A stretch of 39,721 nucleotides of DNA, from assembly GCF_028330525.1 (NCBI RefSeq), contig NZ_JAQMSD010000311.1, positions 1-39,721 on the forward strand, given 5' to 3'. The notes under the pieces were generated by a model. The model was not told where the DNA came from and made no database searches. It was given only the letters and a program-made list of their open reading frames with translations. Source of the DNA: Spirulina sp. CS-785/01. Lineage in GTDB: Bacteria > Cyanobacteriota > Cyanobacteriia > Cyanobacteriales > Spirulinaceae. Shown here piece by piece: positions 7,343-16,398 of this stretch; within the stretch, counting starts at the first letter, position 1; each line of letters begins with the position of its first letter. Position numbers and translations under genes: made by a program.

Positions 7343-8323
7343 TTAAGAATTCCGGTCAGATTGCGATCGCCGTCTCACTCGTTCAATTTCCTCCTGTAAC
7401 GCCTCAATCTGCCGTTTCAGAGCATCCACCTCACTCTCTGTATCGTGGGACTCCACATCCACAGACCCTTCCGTGGTCACATTATGATAATTCCCTTGGC
7501 GAATTTGCTGATATTGTTCCGACTGTTGCCACCCTTGTAGATAGTGGAGACGTTCCACCGGAAACGGATGAGACAAAAACGCCCCTTGTCCCCCATTGTA
7601 AATCAGAAATTTATAAAACTGGTTCAACTCATCCTTATCCAAATCGAGATAGCGATGAGACTGTTGCTGAAACTCCTCCAAACTACATTCATGGGCATAT
7701 TTCTGACTTCCCCCGGCCACCTTCATCATAGTTTGCATCACCAAATCCAAATCTTCCATCACCAACAAGGCCGCCCGATCTGCCGATAATTCTGCCTTGC
7801 GTCGCCACTCATAAAAGGAAAACAGCAACCCACTACTGAGTAAATTCCCCAACCCTAATGTAATATCCCCTAAAAACTGCGTGGCCGTCATTGCCCACAC
7901 TGCCATCTGCATTAACACCGTATGGCCACATTTAACATGGCCTAACTCATGGGCAATCACCGTGCGAATTTCCGCCTCACTCAAATGATCCACTAACCCC
8001 GTATTAATCACAATCGACGGATGATCCGTCCCCAGGGAATAACTATTCACCTGGGCATCCTGACTGATAAACAAAGTCGGTTCACCCGACACACTTAAAT
8101 CCCGCACACATTCTCGAAACATCCCGTAGAGGGTGGAATACTGACGCGGGCCCACTTGGATATAATTCCCCATAAAGTAAACGTAGCGAGGCCGTTCGTG
8201 GAAATACTCCACAAAATTTTTCGCGAGCAGTTCAAACCCCGGAACACTGCGTAGGGTTTGTTCCGCTTGAGAGTCTAGGGGATGACGGAAGGCTTTACTG
8301 GACAGTCCGGGATAGGTGGCCAT
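7343..8323 (-). CDS. M48 family zinc metallopeptidase
   Basis: The 326-residue protein carries the zinc motif HELGH at residues 125-129, followed by a third-ligand region with AELSADRAALL (about 179-189). This is the HtpX/Ste24-like M48 arrangement. Hydrophobic stretches just after the active site (about 136-170) could be membrane-associated, but there is no N-terminal membrane hairpin as in HtpX. The C-terminus (about 295-326) is a charged coiled coil. The family contributes to membrane protein quality control; the substrate is unknown here. It ends next to a HIP1 site at about 7363 and lies 73 bases downstream of the fasciclin gene on the same strand. Confidence 0.9.
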   Translation of the reverse strand: MATYPGLSSKAFRHPLDSQAEQTLRSVPGFELLAKNFVEYFHERPRYVYFMGNYIQVGPRQYSTLYGMFRECVRDLSVSGEPTLFISQDAQVNSYSLGTDHPSIVINTGLVDHLSEAEIRTVIAHELGHVKCGHTVLMQMAVWAMTATQFLGDITLGLGNLLSSGLLFSFYEWRRKAELSADRAALLVMEDLDLVMQTMMKVAGGSQKYAHECSLEEFQQQSHRYLDLDKDELNQFYKFLIYNGGQGAFLSHPFPVERLHYLQGWQQSEQYQQIRQGNYHNVTTEGSVDVESHDTESEVDALKRQIEALQEEIERVRRRSQSDRNS

Positions 8324-8396
8324 GGTGAGGATTCCAACATTAAGGCTTCTTTAGCCCATTTTAATCATTGTCTGACCCTCTCGGACACAATCAGTC

Positions 8397-8801
8397 CTAT
8401 CCCATTAAAATTACACCGTCGATCACATGAATCACCCCATTATCCGCCTCAATATCCGTGGCGATGGCCGTAGAATTTTTCACCTCTAACCCGGCTTGGG
8501 TATGATAGAGAGGGATCGGCGACCCTTCGACGGAAATTAACTCGCTTTTTTGTTCTAAGTCCGCCTTCATCAGCTTTCCAGGGACGACATGATAGGTGAG
8601 AATGCGTCCCAACTGGGGGGGACTTTTCACCAAAGACTCGACGGTCCCCGGAGGCAGTTTCGCAAATGCCTCATCATTGGGGGCAAACACCGTAAACGGC
8701 CCCGGACTTTGCAAGGTTTCCACTAACCCGGCCACCTTCACTGCTGTCACCAAGGTTTCAAAAGACCCTGCACTCACCGCAATTTCAACAATATTGGGCA
8801 T
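8397..8801 (-). CDS. Fasciclin (FAS1) domain protein
   Basis: A single FAS1 domain of 134 residues with both conserved boxes: H1 as [15 protein letters not shown] (about 36-50) and H2 as [13 protein letters not shown] (about 121-133), plus the YHV motif between them. There is no signal peptide or lipobox, so unlike many bacterial FAS1 proteins it appears cytoplasmic unless exported by another route. FAS1 domains mediate adhesion or protein contacts; the role in cyanobacteria is poorly known. It is followed by the M48 protease gene on the same strand, 73 bases away. Confidence 0.92.
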   Translation of the reverse strand: MPNIVEIAVSAGSFETLVTAVKVAGLVETLQSPGPFTVFAPNDEAFAKLPPGTVESLVKSPPQLGRILTYHVVPGKLMKADLEQKSELISVEGSPIPLYHTQAGLEVKNSTAIATDIEADNGVIHVIDGVILMG

Positions 8802-8906
8802 GGTTTAACGCTTCGTAACAAAATACACATTTAGTTTACGATGAGCTAGGGGTTGTCACATCTGACTCAGGGGTTATTTGTTTTTTGTTGTGGGTTGTTA
8901 GTGAAC

Positions 8907-8968
8907 AGCTACATATGCCTTGGGTTTTAACCCAAGGCATATGTAGCTCAAACCCGTTAAAACGGGTT
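8907..8968. repeat. Palindromic element, second copy (20-bp stem plus 8-bp stem)
   Basis: A perfect 42-base palindrome runs from 8907 to 8948: a 20-bp stem beginning AGCTACATATGCCTTGGG with a 2-base TT loop. After two bases comes AACCCGTT-AA-AACGGGTT (8951-8968). Both hairpin cores match the pair at 4015-4064, but the first stem is far longer here. It sits in the 222-bp gap between the Hsp70 gene and the fasciclin gene, both minus strand, where it may also stop Hsp70 transcription. Confidence 0.88.
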
Positions 8969-9023
8969 GATAGAGGCAAGCATTCAGCCGAAGCGCGTCG
9001 AGGGTTCAGCTTGACTTTCAAGG

Positions 9024-10601
9024 TTATTTTAATTTGGCGATCGCGCCCTGTTCCACCAATACCCGATTCGTTAATAAATCCGTCACCGTTGCCAGCAAAA
9101 CGCGCTTCTCATCCACCTCAAACTCCACCGAAATGCGATCCATCCCCACCTGGCCACTGGGGTCTAAATGCGCCACACAGACCGCTTTCTGATGACTCTG
9201 GAGGGGACGGTATTGGGATTGACGGTTTAACTTACTACTCGACATCCGGCCCATCTCATCGTAAGTCACCTCCGCTTGATTAAATTCGGCTAACTCGCCA
9301 ATATCTAAGCGAATTTCCCGTTGTCCCTCTTTGGCCACCTGTAAGGTTAACGCTTCCTCTCGTTTACAAGGGTAAGCACTCCCCTTTTCAAACAAGGGAA
9401 AAAAGGAATAACTGCGCGTCACAGGTTCCCACAGTCGAATGGCGTAACTGTGGCGCAAATAGTCGTCCATTTGGGACACTTGAGTCAGGGTGAGGGCCCC
9501 ATGACAAACGGCCTCGAAGGGATTATCCAGTTTAACCCGCGATCGCCCGAAATATAACTTAATCAAATTCTGCACTGCCGGAATTAAACAACTCCCCCCC
9601 ACCAGCAACACCTGTTCAATGTCACTTTTATTAATCCCTTTCCCCAAAGCAGTGGTGATCACCTCATCAATAGCTTCTCGCAGTTGCTCCAAAAACTGAT
9701 TTTCTTCTAAAATTTCCTCTAACTTGTCCCGACTCAGAGATAAGTCATAGGACATAAAGGTTTCTTCATCCAACCAACTTTCCGCCGCTTCTTCTTGGTT
9801 GGACAGTTGCACCTTCAACCGTTCCGCAATTTCCAATAAATTTTGCCAACTGGTGGCCGAGAGGTCTTCCCGTGATGCCCCCATGTTGCGTAAATAATCT
9901 TCTATAATCCAAATATCAATATCTTCACCGCCGATATAAGCATCTGCTTTGGCAATAGTTCGCGCTTTTAAAGTATCTTCTTGGCCACGGACACTTTGAG
10001 TGCGCACTAAACTTAAATCTAATGTTCCCCCTCCAAAGTCAATGACTAAAACCAGTGACTCGGGCCGCTGGATGGAATACCCCAAGGCCGCGGCGGTGGA
10101 CTCATCCACAAAGCGGACTTTTTGTAAGCCAATTTTTTCCACCCAGTCCCGAAACCAATTAATATAGCGTTCAAACGCACCGACGGGGACGGTAAAAATT
10201 AATTCTGTGGGGTTAATTTGTAAGTTTTCTAATTCCTGCCAAATTTGCTGTAAAAATTGTTCGGCCACCCGTTTTGCTTCGTATTCTGTGCCATCAATGA
10301 CACGGGGTGGCATTTGGAAATCTGCCGCCAAATCCCGTTTAAAATTCTTGAATAGCCGTTGCGGTTCTCGAAGTCCGAGACGTTGCGATCGCACGGTTTC
10401 CCCAATCAAAATTTTATCCGTTCCCTGCACAAAAAACAAACTCGGAATCACCGGAACTAAACCCGACTCTCCCCCTGGTACGGTATAGGAAAAAAGACGA
10501 GAAAAGCTAGGAAATCTTAAAGTTTTAGCCGTTTGGGTCTCCGGTTCAAGCAGACTAACAACCGTGTTACTGGTCCCAAAATCAATGGCAACGGTGGTCA
10601 T
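9024..10601 (-). CDS. Hsp70 family protein (non-canonical DnaK-like)
   Basis: The 525-residue protein has the Hsp70 ATPase domain: phosphate-1 motif IDFGTSNT (6-13), TVPVGAF (137-143), DESTAAALGY (166-175), phosphate-2 motif DFGGGTLD (188-195) and the adenosine motif LLVGGSCLIP (about 338-347). It is about 110 residues shorter than DnaK, with a reduced C-terminal part and no EEVD-like tail, so substrate binding is likely different. It follows a gene for a GrpE-like protein (86-base gap) and a DUF2997 gene, all minus strand. The natural reading is a specialised chaperone with its own exchange factor. No J-protein gene is adjacent. The ATG at 10601 gives the expected start MTTVAIDFGT. Confidence 0.93.
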   Translation of the reverse strand: MTTVAIDFGTSNTVVSLLEPETQTAKTLRFPSFSRLFSYTVPGGESGLVPVIPSLFFVQGTDKILIGETVRSQRLGLREPQRLFKNFKRDLAADFQMPPRVIDGTEYEAKRVAEQFLQQIWQELENLQINPTELIFTVPVGAFERYINWFRDWVEKIGLQKVRFVDESTAAALGYSIQRPESLVLVIDFGGGTLDLSLVRTQSVRGQEDTLKARTIAKADAYIGGEDIDIWIIEDYLRNMGASREDLSATSWQNLLEIAERLKVQLSNQEEAAESWLDEETFMSYDLSLSRDKLEEILEENQFLEQLREAIDEVITTALGKGINKSDIEQVLLVGGSCLIPAVQNLIKLYFGRSRVKLDNPFEAVCHGALTLTQVSQMDDYLRHSYAIRLWEPVTRSYSFFPLFEKGSAYPCKREEALTLQVAKEGQREIRLDIGELAEFNQAEVTYDEMGRMSSSKLNRQSQYRPLQSHQKAVCVAHLDPSGQVGMDRISVEFEVDEKRVLLATVTDLLTNRVLVEQGAIAKLK

Positions 10602-10663
10602 TTTGGTTTGTTTTTTGTTGTTTCTTCTTGGTTCTTTGGTGTTTCTTCTTTGTTAAACTATCC

Positions 10664-10684
10664 TATTACCTATTACCTATTACC
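10664..10684. repeat. Heptanucleotide repeat TATTACC x3
   Basis: Three exact TATTACC units in the gap between the GrpE-like and Hsp70 genes, ending just before the stop codon at 10688 (minus strand). Same STRR class as other heptamer runs in the window. Confidence 0.85.
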
Positions 10685-10687
10685 AAA

Positions 10688-11611
10688 TTAAGTATTGGGT
10701 AAATAACGACTTACTTTAGCAGGACAAAGAATTCTATCACCCTCTCGATATCCGACAAAACGAATATAAACAGGTTCACCCGCTTGAATATCGGGACTAT
10801 CGGGTTGATGGAGTTGGGGGTCAAACGAGACCTTTTCCCATGCTGACCCAATAGGTTCATATCCCCAAGACTGGAGTAAATTCTTTAAGGGAGTAAACAA
10901 CGGGATAAAATTTTTCGCAGGTAAAGCGGGTTTACTCTGGGCCATTACCGTGGCCGTGGGATAATTCATTAATAACGTTTGTAACTGCTCAAACGTCGCT
11001 TGCTTGATATCTTGGGGGAGTTGCTGACTTTGTTGCTGGAGTTCATTGCGGAGTCTGCGACATTGTTGTTGGAGTTGCGTTACCTCATTTTGGGCCGTTT
11101 GTAACTCCTCTTGGAGTTGCTGTTGTTTCGTGGCGAAGGTTTCGGCCTGTTGACTGGTCTGTTCTAAATTAACCTGTTTCTGCTCCGCCTGTTGCTCCAA
11201 TTCCTGTTTTTCTTGCAGCAGTTGCCGATATTTCTGGTGCAGTTTGGCAATTTGTTGGAATGCTTCCCCCAAGGACGGGAAAGAGACATCATAATTTTGT
11301 AAAAATTCCTCTAATGTCCAGTTGAGGAGTTGGGCGACTCGTTGCATTTGTTGCCAAGTCAAATTGTCCAACTTTCCCTGACGGAGTTGGAGTAGTTGCC
11401 GGGGGGTGAGGCCGGTTTTCCGTTGGAAGGTTGACCAATAGGTAATTCCTACTGTTGCCAAGCGATCGCGCAACATTGGATCAGCCTCATACTGACAAGT
11501 AATGGCCTCCTCCTGTTGCGTTTTTGACCCAAACAAGCTGAGGGCAAATGCCGTCCCGGCCACCCAAAGGACTAAACCAAACCAGAAGAGATTGGGGTCT
11601 CCTTCTACCAT
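10688..11611 (-). CDS. Membrane-anchored HTH / coiled-coil / GrpE-like protein
   Basis: This 307-residue protein has four parts. Residues 8-28 are hydrophobic (FWFGLVLWVAGTAFALSLFG), a likely N-terminal membrane anchor or uncleaved signal. Residues about 65-107 (GLTPRQLLQLRQGK and on) look like an XRE/HTH-type helical domain. Residues 115-200 are a Gln/Glu-rich coiled coil. Residues about 250-304 resemble the C-terminal beta domain of GrpE: a YEPIG start, FDPQLHQ, and GDRILCPAKV, where canonical GrpE has 'vDP-x-x-H' and 'RvLRPA-x-V'. GrpE releases ADP from Hsp70. The adjoining Hsp70 gene downstream strongly supports this reading. The HTH may be a protein-contact domain and not a DNA binder. 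Confidence 0.75.
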   Translation of the reverse strand: MVEGDPNLFWFGLVLWVAGTAFALSLFGSKTQQEEAITCQYEADPMLRDRLATVGITYWSTFQRKTGLTPRQLLQLRQGKLDNLTWQQMQRVAQLLNWTLEEFLQNYDVSFPSLGEAFQQIAKLHQKYRQLLQEKQELEQQAEQKQVNLEQTSQQAETFATKQQQLQEELQTAQNEVTQLQQQCRRLRNELQQQSQQLPQDIKQATFEQLQTLLMNYPTATVMAQSKPALPAKNFIPLFTPLKNLLQSWGYEPIGSAWEKVSFDPQLHQPDSPDIQAGEPVYIRFVGYREGDRILCPAKVSRYLPNT

Positions 11612-11652
11612 TGCTCTCCCTTAATGTGTTTTCCCTTGCTATTGTCCGTCAT

Positions 11653-11877
11653 TTACTGCTGTTGTTCTAGAGACTGGGTTTGTTCCTCCACTTCCAGCAC
11701 AGCGTCGGGGTTTTCATAATAGGCTGGTAACAGTTCTTGATCTTCGACCGTTCCCAGTGCGGACTCAATATCTTGCGTCATTTCCGTACATTGTTGGCCG
11801 CTGACTCCTTCGAGAACAGTTTCGGTAATTTTGCCGTTTTTGCCGATACGATACTCAATCTTTTGATATTCAGCCAT
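11653..11877 (-). CDS. DUF2997 family small protein
   Basis: A 74-residue acidic protein that fits the DUF2997 family: the N-terminal strand pair EYRIGKNGKITETVLEG (8-24), a conserved Cys (C30 in GQQCTEMT), then an E/Q-rich C-terminus. Family function is unknown; in cyanobacteria it often sits near DUF1257/Ycf35 and chaperone-like genes. Here it leads a unit with the GrpE-like and Hsp70 genes (41-base gap). A GTAGGGAGTT ribosome site lies just before the ATG at 11877. The divergent gene at 12056 leaves a 178-base shared upstream region. Confidence 0.8.
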   Translation of the reverse strand: MAEYQKIEYRIGKNGKITETVLEGVSGQQCTEMTQDIESALGTVEDQELLPAYYENPDAVLEVEEQTQSLEQQQ

Positions 11878-12055
11878 TGGAACTCCCTACAAATCGTTAT
11901 AATCCAGAGCAAGCTAATATAGTGCTTGCTTCTTATCTTACTTTACTCTCAACCTATCATTCCACCTAAGAAACTTTGATTGCATAGCTTTGAGTCTAAA
12001 ATAGGGGAGACTTTGGTAATAATTCCCTGACACTAAACTGGATCAGATAACGACT

Positions 12056-13225
12056 ATGTACGCACTTCGACTATTTGCGATCGCTGTTGCCACTCTCTTA
12101 GTCACACAAGTCGCCCACGCCCGTGACCCTCAGCCTAGCTTACAACGTTCTACACAAGTGGCTCAAAACTCAAGCACCTTATTCCCGGTGTCGGACTTGT
12201 CCTACGAAGAACAACTCCTCCGGGAGATCAACCGGGCCAGAGCAAACCCTAATTCCTATGCGGACTGGCTCGAAGGACAGCGACAATACTATGATGGCCA
12301 AACCCTAGACTTACCAGGAGAACCCCCTATTGAAACCCAAGAAGGGGTAGAAGCGTTAAATGAAGCGGTACGTTTTCTCCGCAATACCCGTCCTTTACTT
12401 CCTTTAGCACTCTCGGAAGGACTCTCCCAAGGAGCATCCCAAAAAGTGACTAATGAAGATGTGGATGCTTCAATTAATGGGGGAGAATTGATCAGAGTGA
12501 TCAGTCGTTATGGGACGGTAAACGGACCGTTAGCGGTTGATATCAAGGACAGTGAGACTACTCCCCAGAGTACCGTGTTGATGATGATTATTGGGGATGG
12601 AGATGCTAGTCGTAGTCACCGCAAGAAAATTTTCAATATTGATTACAAATATTTAGGGGTGGGTTGTGAAGAATTAACCGAACCTAACCCTCTCTGTGTG
12701 TTTGCCTATGCAGGGTCTTATGTAGAGAATTCCGCTAATGAAGGCCCCATTGTTGCTAATCCCGAAACTCCCGAAACTCCCGAAACTCCAGAAACTCCTG
12801 AAACTCCAGAGACTCCAGAAACCCCAGAGACTCCAGAAACCACAGAAACACCGAGTAACACCAGTTCAGAAATTTTACTGGTAAAACAAGGGGTTTTAGC
12901 CGAAGGAGAGTCCTTGGTGTATCCCGATGATAATACCTTATACAACGAGCATATCTTCCGGGGACAAGCGGGCCAAACCGTCACCGTGCGCTTAGAAAGT
13001 TCCGAGTTTGACACCTTTTTAGCCATTTTTGATGAAGCGGGGGAAGTCTTGGGACAAAATGATGATGCCACCGATAACACCAGTAACTCTACTGTCACCT
13101 TAACCCTTCCGGCAGATGGGGTGTATCGGATTTTTGTCAATGGGTATAATCCCAGCGATCGCGGTCGTTATACTGTAGTTATTGAAGAAGGTGATGAGAA
13201 TAACGCCAACTCTAACAATAACTAA
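12056..13225 (+). CDS. Secreted CAP-domain protein with PET linker and PPC domain
   Basis: The 389-residue protein begins with a signal peptide (about 1-22, ending AHA). Residues about 48-225 are a bacterial CAP/SCP-PR1 domain: LLREINRARANPNSYADWL opens it and a SRSH histidine near 185 and LGVGC follow. The first CAP histidine expected after the 'L-x-x-A-A' helix seems missing (GASQKVTNEDVD). Residues about 237-262 are a P-E-T repeat linker. Residues about 278-378 form a PPC-type beta domain with FDTFLAIFD and DNTSNS. Bacterial CAP proteins are extracellular, with lipid-binding or unknown activity. A strong terminator follows. The role is not known. Confidence 0.9.
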   Translation: MYALRLFAIAVATLLVTQVAHARDPQPSLQRSTQVAQNSSTLFPVSDLSYEEQLLREINRARANPNSYADWLEGQRQYYDGQTLDLPGEPPIETQEGVEALNEAVRFLRNTRPLLPLALSEGLSQGASQKVTNEDVDASINGGELIRVISRYGTVNGPLAVDIKDSETTPQSTVLMMIIGDGDASRSHRKKIFNIDYKYLGVGCEELTEPNPLCVFAYAGSYVENSANEGPIVANPETPETPETPETPETPETPETPETPETTETPSNTSSEILLVKQGVLAEGESLVYPDDNTLYNEHIFRGQAGQTVTVRLESSEFDTFLAIFDEAGEVLGQNDDATDNTSNSTVTLTLPADGVYRIFVNGYNPSDRGRYTVVIEEGDENNANSNNN

Positions 13226-13243
13226 AACCATCCTCTATAGTGA

Positions 13244-13277
13244 AAAAGGGGAAATCGCCTTGAGCGTGTCCCCTTTT
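13244..13277 (+). terminator. Intrinsic terminator of the CAP-domain gene
   Basis: AAAAGGGGA (13244-13252) pairs with TCCCCTTTT (13269-13277), a 9-bp stem with a 16-base loop ending in T's, 18 bases after the stop. It separates the CAP gene from the kinase gene that starts at 13392. Confidence 0.75.
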
Positions 13278-13391
13278 GTCTGTGATCTTCGTCACGGATA
13301 GCTAGAACGTGAATGACCGCCATCTAAAATTAAGGGAGTAAGGCTTCCGGCGGGTTAAGCTAAATTAAAGAACACATTTGTGTAGCTATCC

Positions 13392-15449
13392 ATGAGCTAC
13401 TGTATTAATCCTGATTGTCCCCAACCTGAAGACCCTGTAAACCGCGATCGCGCCACTTGTCTCCATTGTGAGTCCTCCTTGTTAATCTGCGATCGCTATC
13501 GAGTCGTGAAATTAATCAACGAAAACAGTGGGTTTGCCAAAATTTACCAAGTCGAGGAATCGGGGATTCAGAAAATCCTCAAAACCCTCAAACGACGGCA
13601 CAACAGCAACCCCAAAGCCGTTGACTTATTTCGTCAAGAAGCCATAGTCCTCAGCCAACTCAACCACCCCGGTATCCCCAAAGTCGAAACCGAGGGATAT
13701 TTTCAATATTATCCCCATAACAGCAGCGACCCCCTCCACTGCTTCATCATGGAGAAAATCGACGGGCCCACCCTACGGGAATGGATGTTCCAACAGGGAA
13801 ACCTGCTGATCAGCGAACAACAAGCCTTAGACTGGCTCAAACAAATTGCCGAAATCCTCCATTTAGTTCACAGTAAGAACTATTTTCACCGGGATATCAA
13901 GTTACAAAATATTATGATGCGGTCCACCGGCCAATTAGTCTTAATTGACTTCGGCACAGCGCGGGAAATGACCTACACCTATTTAGCTCAAGTCGGAAGT
14001 TCCGGCAATATTACCAGAGTCAGTTCCGCCGGATATACCCCCCCAGAACAACAAAAAGGTCACGCCGTCCCCCAATCGGACTTTTACGCCTTAGGCCGCA
14101 CCTTTGTGTACTTATTAACCGGGAAACAACTAGAAGACAGCGAAATTTATGACCCCTACACCGACGAATTTAACTGGCGAAACCACGCACCCGACATTTC
14201 CCCCGAATTAGCCGATTTTATCGACCGTTTAATGGCCCATCGGGCCGCAGACCGACCCAGAGACACCCAAGAAATTTTAGACAGTATTGCTCAAATTCGA
14301 CAAAATATTTACCCCCATCCCTCCATGCGAGGCTTTGAGCGCATCCCCACCACCGAAATTCAATTCTCCCCCGACAGTCCCACCATCCCCGAAGAACACC
14401 TCCCAGAGGAGTCCCTAGAGGAGTCCATAGAGGAGTCCACCTCCCCCAAATGGCTTTTAGGTCTTTTACTCCCGTTTTTACTCCTTATCGGCGGTGCTGG
14501 CGGCTTCTGGGTGTATCAATGGGTGACTCCTCTACTCATGCAGGCCGGACGAGTGGAACAACAGGACCAAGCCATTCAACACCTCGAAGATCACACCAGT
14601 TTTGTTAACGATGTGGTCATTAGTCCCGATGGCAATTGGTTAATTAGTGCCAGTGCCGATAAAACCTTAAAAATTTGGGATATTAACACCGGAGAATTAA
14701 AAAAAACTCTCGACGGCCATACCAGCTTTGTGGATGAAGTGGTTATTAGTCCCGATGGGGGAACATTGGTGAGTATCAGTGCCGATAAAACCGTCCGCAT
14801 ATGGGACTTTCCCGCAGGTACAGCACGCCATGTTTTAGAAGGCCATTCCGGGTTCATTCACTCGGTTGCCATTGCTTCAGATGGTCAAACCTTAGTCACC
14901 GGAAGTGCAGATAAAACTATTCAAGTTTGGAATTTGGATACTGGGGAAAATTTATACACCTTAACGGGACATTCGGGGTTTGTCAATGCGGTTAAAATTA
15001 GTGCAGATAGTCAAATTTTGGCCAGTTGTAGTAATGATAAAACCATTAAAATTTGGAATTTAGCGACGGGGGAAGCATTACGCACCATTGAAGGCCATGA
15101 GGGGTTTGTCAATGATTTAGCCATTAGTTCAGATGGGACTTTGTTGGTGAGTGCTAGTGCAGATCATACGGTGCGTTTGTGGCAGGTAGAAACGGGGAAA
15201 GAGTTATATAAATTAACCGGCCATGAGAATACGGTGGAGAAGGTTAAAATTAATGAAACTGGACAAGTTGTGTTTAGTAGTAGTCAGGATCAAACGATTC
15301 GGTTATGGGATACTAAAACGGGTAAAATGCTGCAAGTTTTAGAGAATTATGAGCATCATATTGATTATTTTGCGGTGAGTCCTGATGGTCATTTTGTCGC
15401 TACGGGAAGTGGTGGGAATATGATTCAACTTTGGCGCATTAAAGTGTGA
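13392..15449 (+). CDS. Serine/threonine protein kinase with C-terminal WD40 propeller
   Basis: The 685-residue protein starts with a small Cys cluster (C4, C9, C23, C26), likely a zinc ribbon. The Hanks-type kinase domain (about 36-305) has a weak glycine loop (ENSGFAKIYQV), a candidate ATP lysine in KILKTLK, catalytic HRDIKLQN (166-173) and DFG (186-188), so it should be active. A single membrane helix (about 354-376) follows an acidic linker. Seven WD40 repeats (about 391-685), each ending in IWD, VWN, LWQ or similar, make one full beta-propeller. The topology puts kinase and propeller on opposite sides of the membrane, so the propeller may sense an external ligand. Such fusions are frequent in cyanobacteria. 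Confidence 0.95.
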   Translation: MSYCINPDCPQPEDPVNRDRATCLHCESSLLICDRYRVVKLINENSGFAKIYQVEESGIQKILKTLKRRHNSNPKAVDLFRQEAIVLSQLNHPGIPKVETEGYFQYYPHNSSDPLHCFIMEKIDGPTLREWMFQQGNLLISEQQALDWLKQIAEILHLVHSKNYFHRDIKLQNIMMRSTGQLVLIDFGTAREMTYTYLAQVGSSGNITRVSSAGYTPPEQQKGHAVPQSDFYALGRTFVYLLTGKQLEDSEIYDPYTDEFNWRNHAPDISPELADFIDRLMAHRAADRPRDTQEILDSIAQIRQNIYPHPSMRGFERIPTTEIQFSPDSPTIPEEHLPEESLEESIEESTSPKWLLGLLLPFLLLIGGAGGFWVYQWVTPLLMQAGRVEQQDQAIQHLEDHTSFVNDVVISPDGNWLISASADKTLKIWDINTGELKKTLDGHTSFVDEVVISPDGGTLVSISADKTVRIWDFPAGTARHVLEGHSGFIHSVAIASDGQTLVTGSADKTIQVWNLDTGENLYTLTGHSGFVNAVKISADSQILASCSNDKTIKIWNLATGEALRTIEGHEGFVNDLAISSDGTLLVSASADHTVRLWQVETGKELYKLTGHENTVEKVKINETGQVVFSSSQDQTIRLWDTKTGKMLQVLENYEHHIDYFAVSPDGHFVATGSGGNMIQLWRIKV

Positions 15450-15477
15450 TTTTTGGGAAGCATTCAATCACCAATTC

Positions 15478-16374
15478 CTAATTACCATTACCCAATACTA
15501 CCCCAACCAAAGACTGTAAATCAAAATCTCGATCGCGGCCACTGAGACAAATTCCCGCACTCATTACCGTTAAATCGGATTTTGCAATGGCCGAAGTATG
15601 CCCTGTGCCGTCGTGGGTGGTCCATTGGACTAACCAAAATTCGCCGCGATCGCGGAATTCCCTTAACTGGCCGCCTCCCTGGTGGAGTGCCTCCCGTAAG
15701 CGGGTTTCCGGGGTTTGCGGTTGCCGCGTTTCCCTGCGTCGGTTGCGTCTTCCCTCCCTGACTTGTTGACGGTGACGGAGTTGCCGTTGGCCCTCCTCCG
15801 TCTGTTGCCATACCAACTCATACACTGTCCGCATTTCCGGAGTTATCCCCGCAAACTGGACATTAGGGGGAAGAGTGTTTGCTGTCAGTGCCTCTCGCAA
15901 AGCGGCCACAAGCTGCACATCGGCCCGTCGGTCCACCGTCTCAAACCAATAGGCCGTCCCATCAAACCGCGCTACAATTGGCTCAAACTGCGCTCCCTCG
16001 CTGACTAAATGCACTGCGACAGGTTGCGCGGTTTGAAACCGTTGCTGCATATCCGACTCATTCACCGGATACGCTAACCAAGTTTGGCCCCGTAAAGCGT
16101 AAGCTAAATGAAGTCGTAACCGGGGAAAAAGGTGTAAATATTCGGCCAGTTGGGGTAAATTCGCTTCATCCACCACTTCCGCACAACTCCTATCACGGGG
16201 AATAAAAATCCCCCACCCTTCAAAATCCGCCGGATAGGGCGTAAAGGTATAAACTAAATTAGCAATCTTAGTCTGAACCTTCCCCCCTCGGACACAGGGA
16301 GCAAGAAATTCCTGTTCCCCCAATTGCGCTTCCTGGGTGGCCAGTTGGTTTAGCAGATCGTCGAGATCGGTCAT
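15478..16374 (-). CDS. Conserved hypothetical protein, 298 aa
   Basis: I do not recognise a named domain. The N-terminal two-thirds is mixed alpha/beta with GWGIFIPRD and WLAYPVNESDMQQRF segments. Residues about 200-235 are a very Arg/Gln-rich helix (QLRHRQQVREGRRNRRRETR), probably nucleic acid or membrane-surface binding. The C-terminal part has FWLVQWTTHDGTGHTSAI. No signal or membrane segment. The frame extends 20 codons upstream to 16434, but that extension runs through the terminator hairpin at 16399-16429, so I take the ATG at 16374 (MTDLDDLLNQL). It follows the response regulator on the same strand. Confidence 0.75.
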   Translation of the reverse strand: MTDLDDLLNQLATQEAQLGEQEFLAPCVRGGKVQTKIANLVYTFTPYPADFEGWGIFIPRDRSCAEVVDEANLPQLAEYLHLFPRLRLHLAYALRGQTWLAYPVNESDMQQRFQTAQPVAVHLVSEGAQFEPIVARFDGTAYWFETVDRRADVQLVAALREALTANTLPPNVQFAGITPEMRTVYELVWQQTEEGQRQLRHRQQVREGRRNRRRETRQPQTPETRLREALHQGGGQLREFRDRGEFWLVQWTTHDGTGHTSAIAKSDLTVMSAGICLSGRDRDFDLQSLVGVVLGNGN

Positions 16375-16398
16375 AATAGCGTTGAAATGAGAAAAGCC

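Noticed and set aside
10688-11611. Plain XRE-type transcription regulator
   Set aside because: The HTH-like part is minor; the membrane segment, coiled coil and GrpE-like end next to an Hsp70 gene fit an exchange factor better.
12718-13140. Open frame on the minus strand with a GVSGVS repeat
   Set aside because: It is the antisense reading of the P-E-T repeat and PPC domain of the CAP gene.
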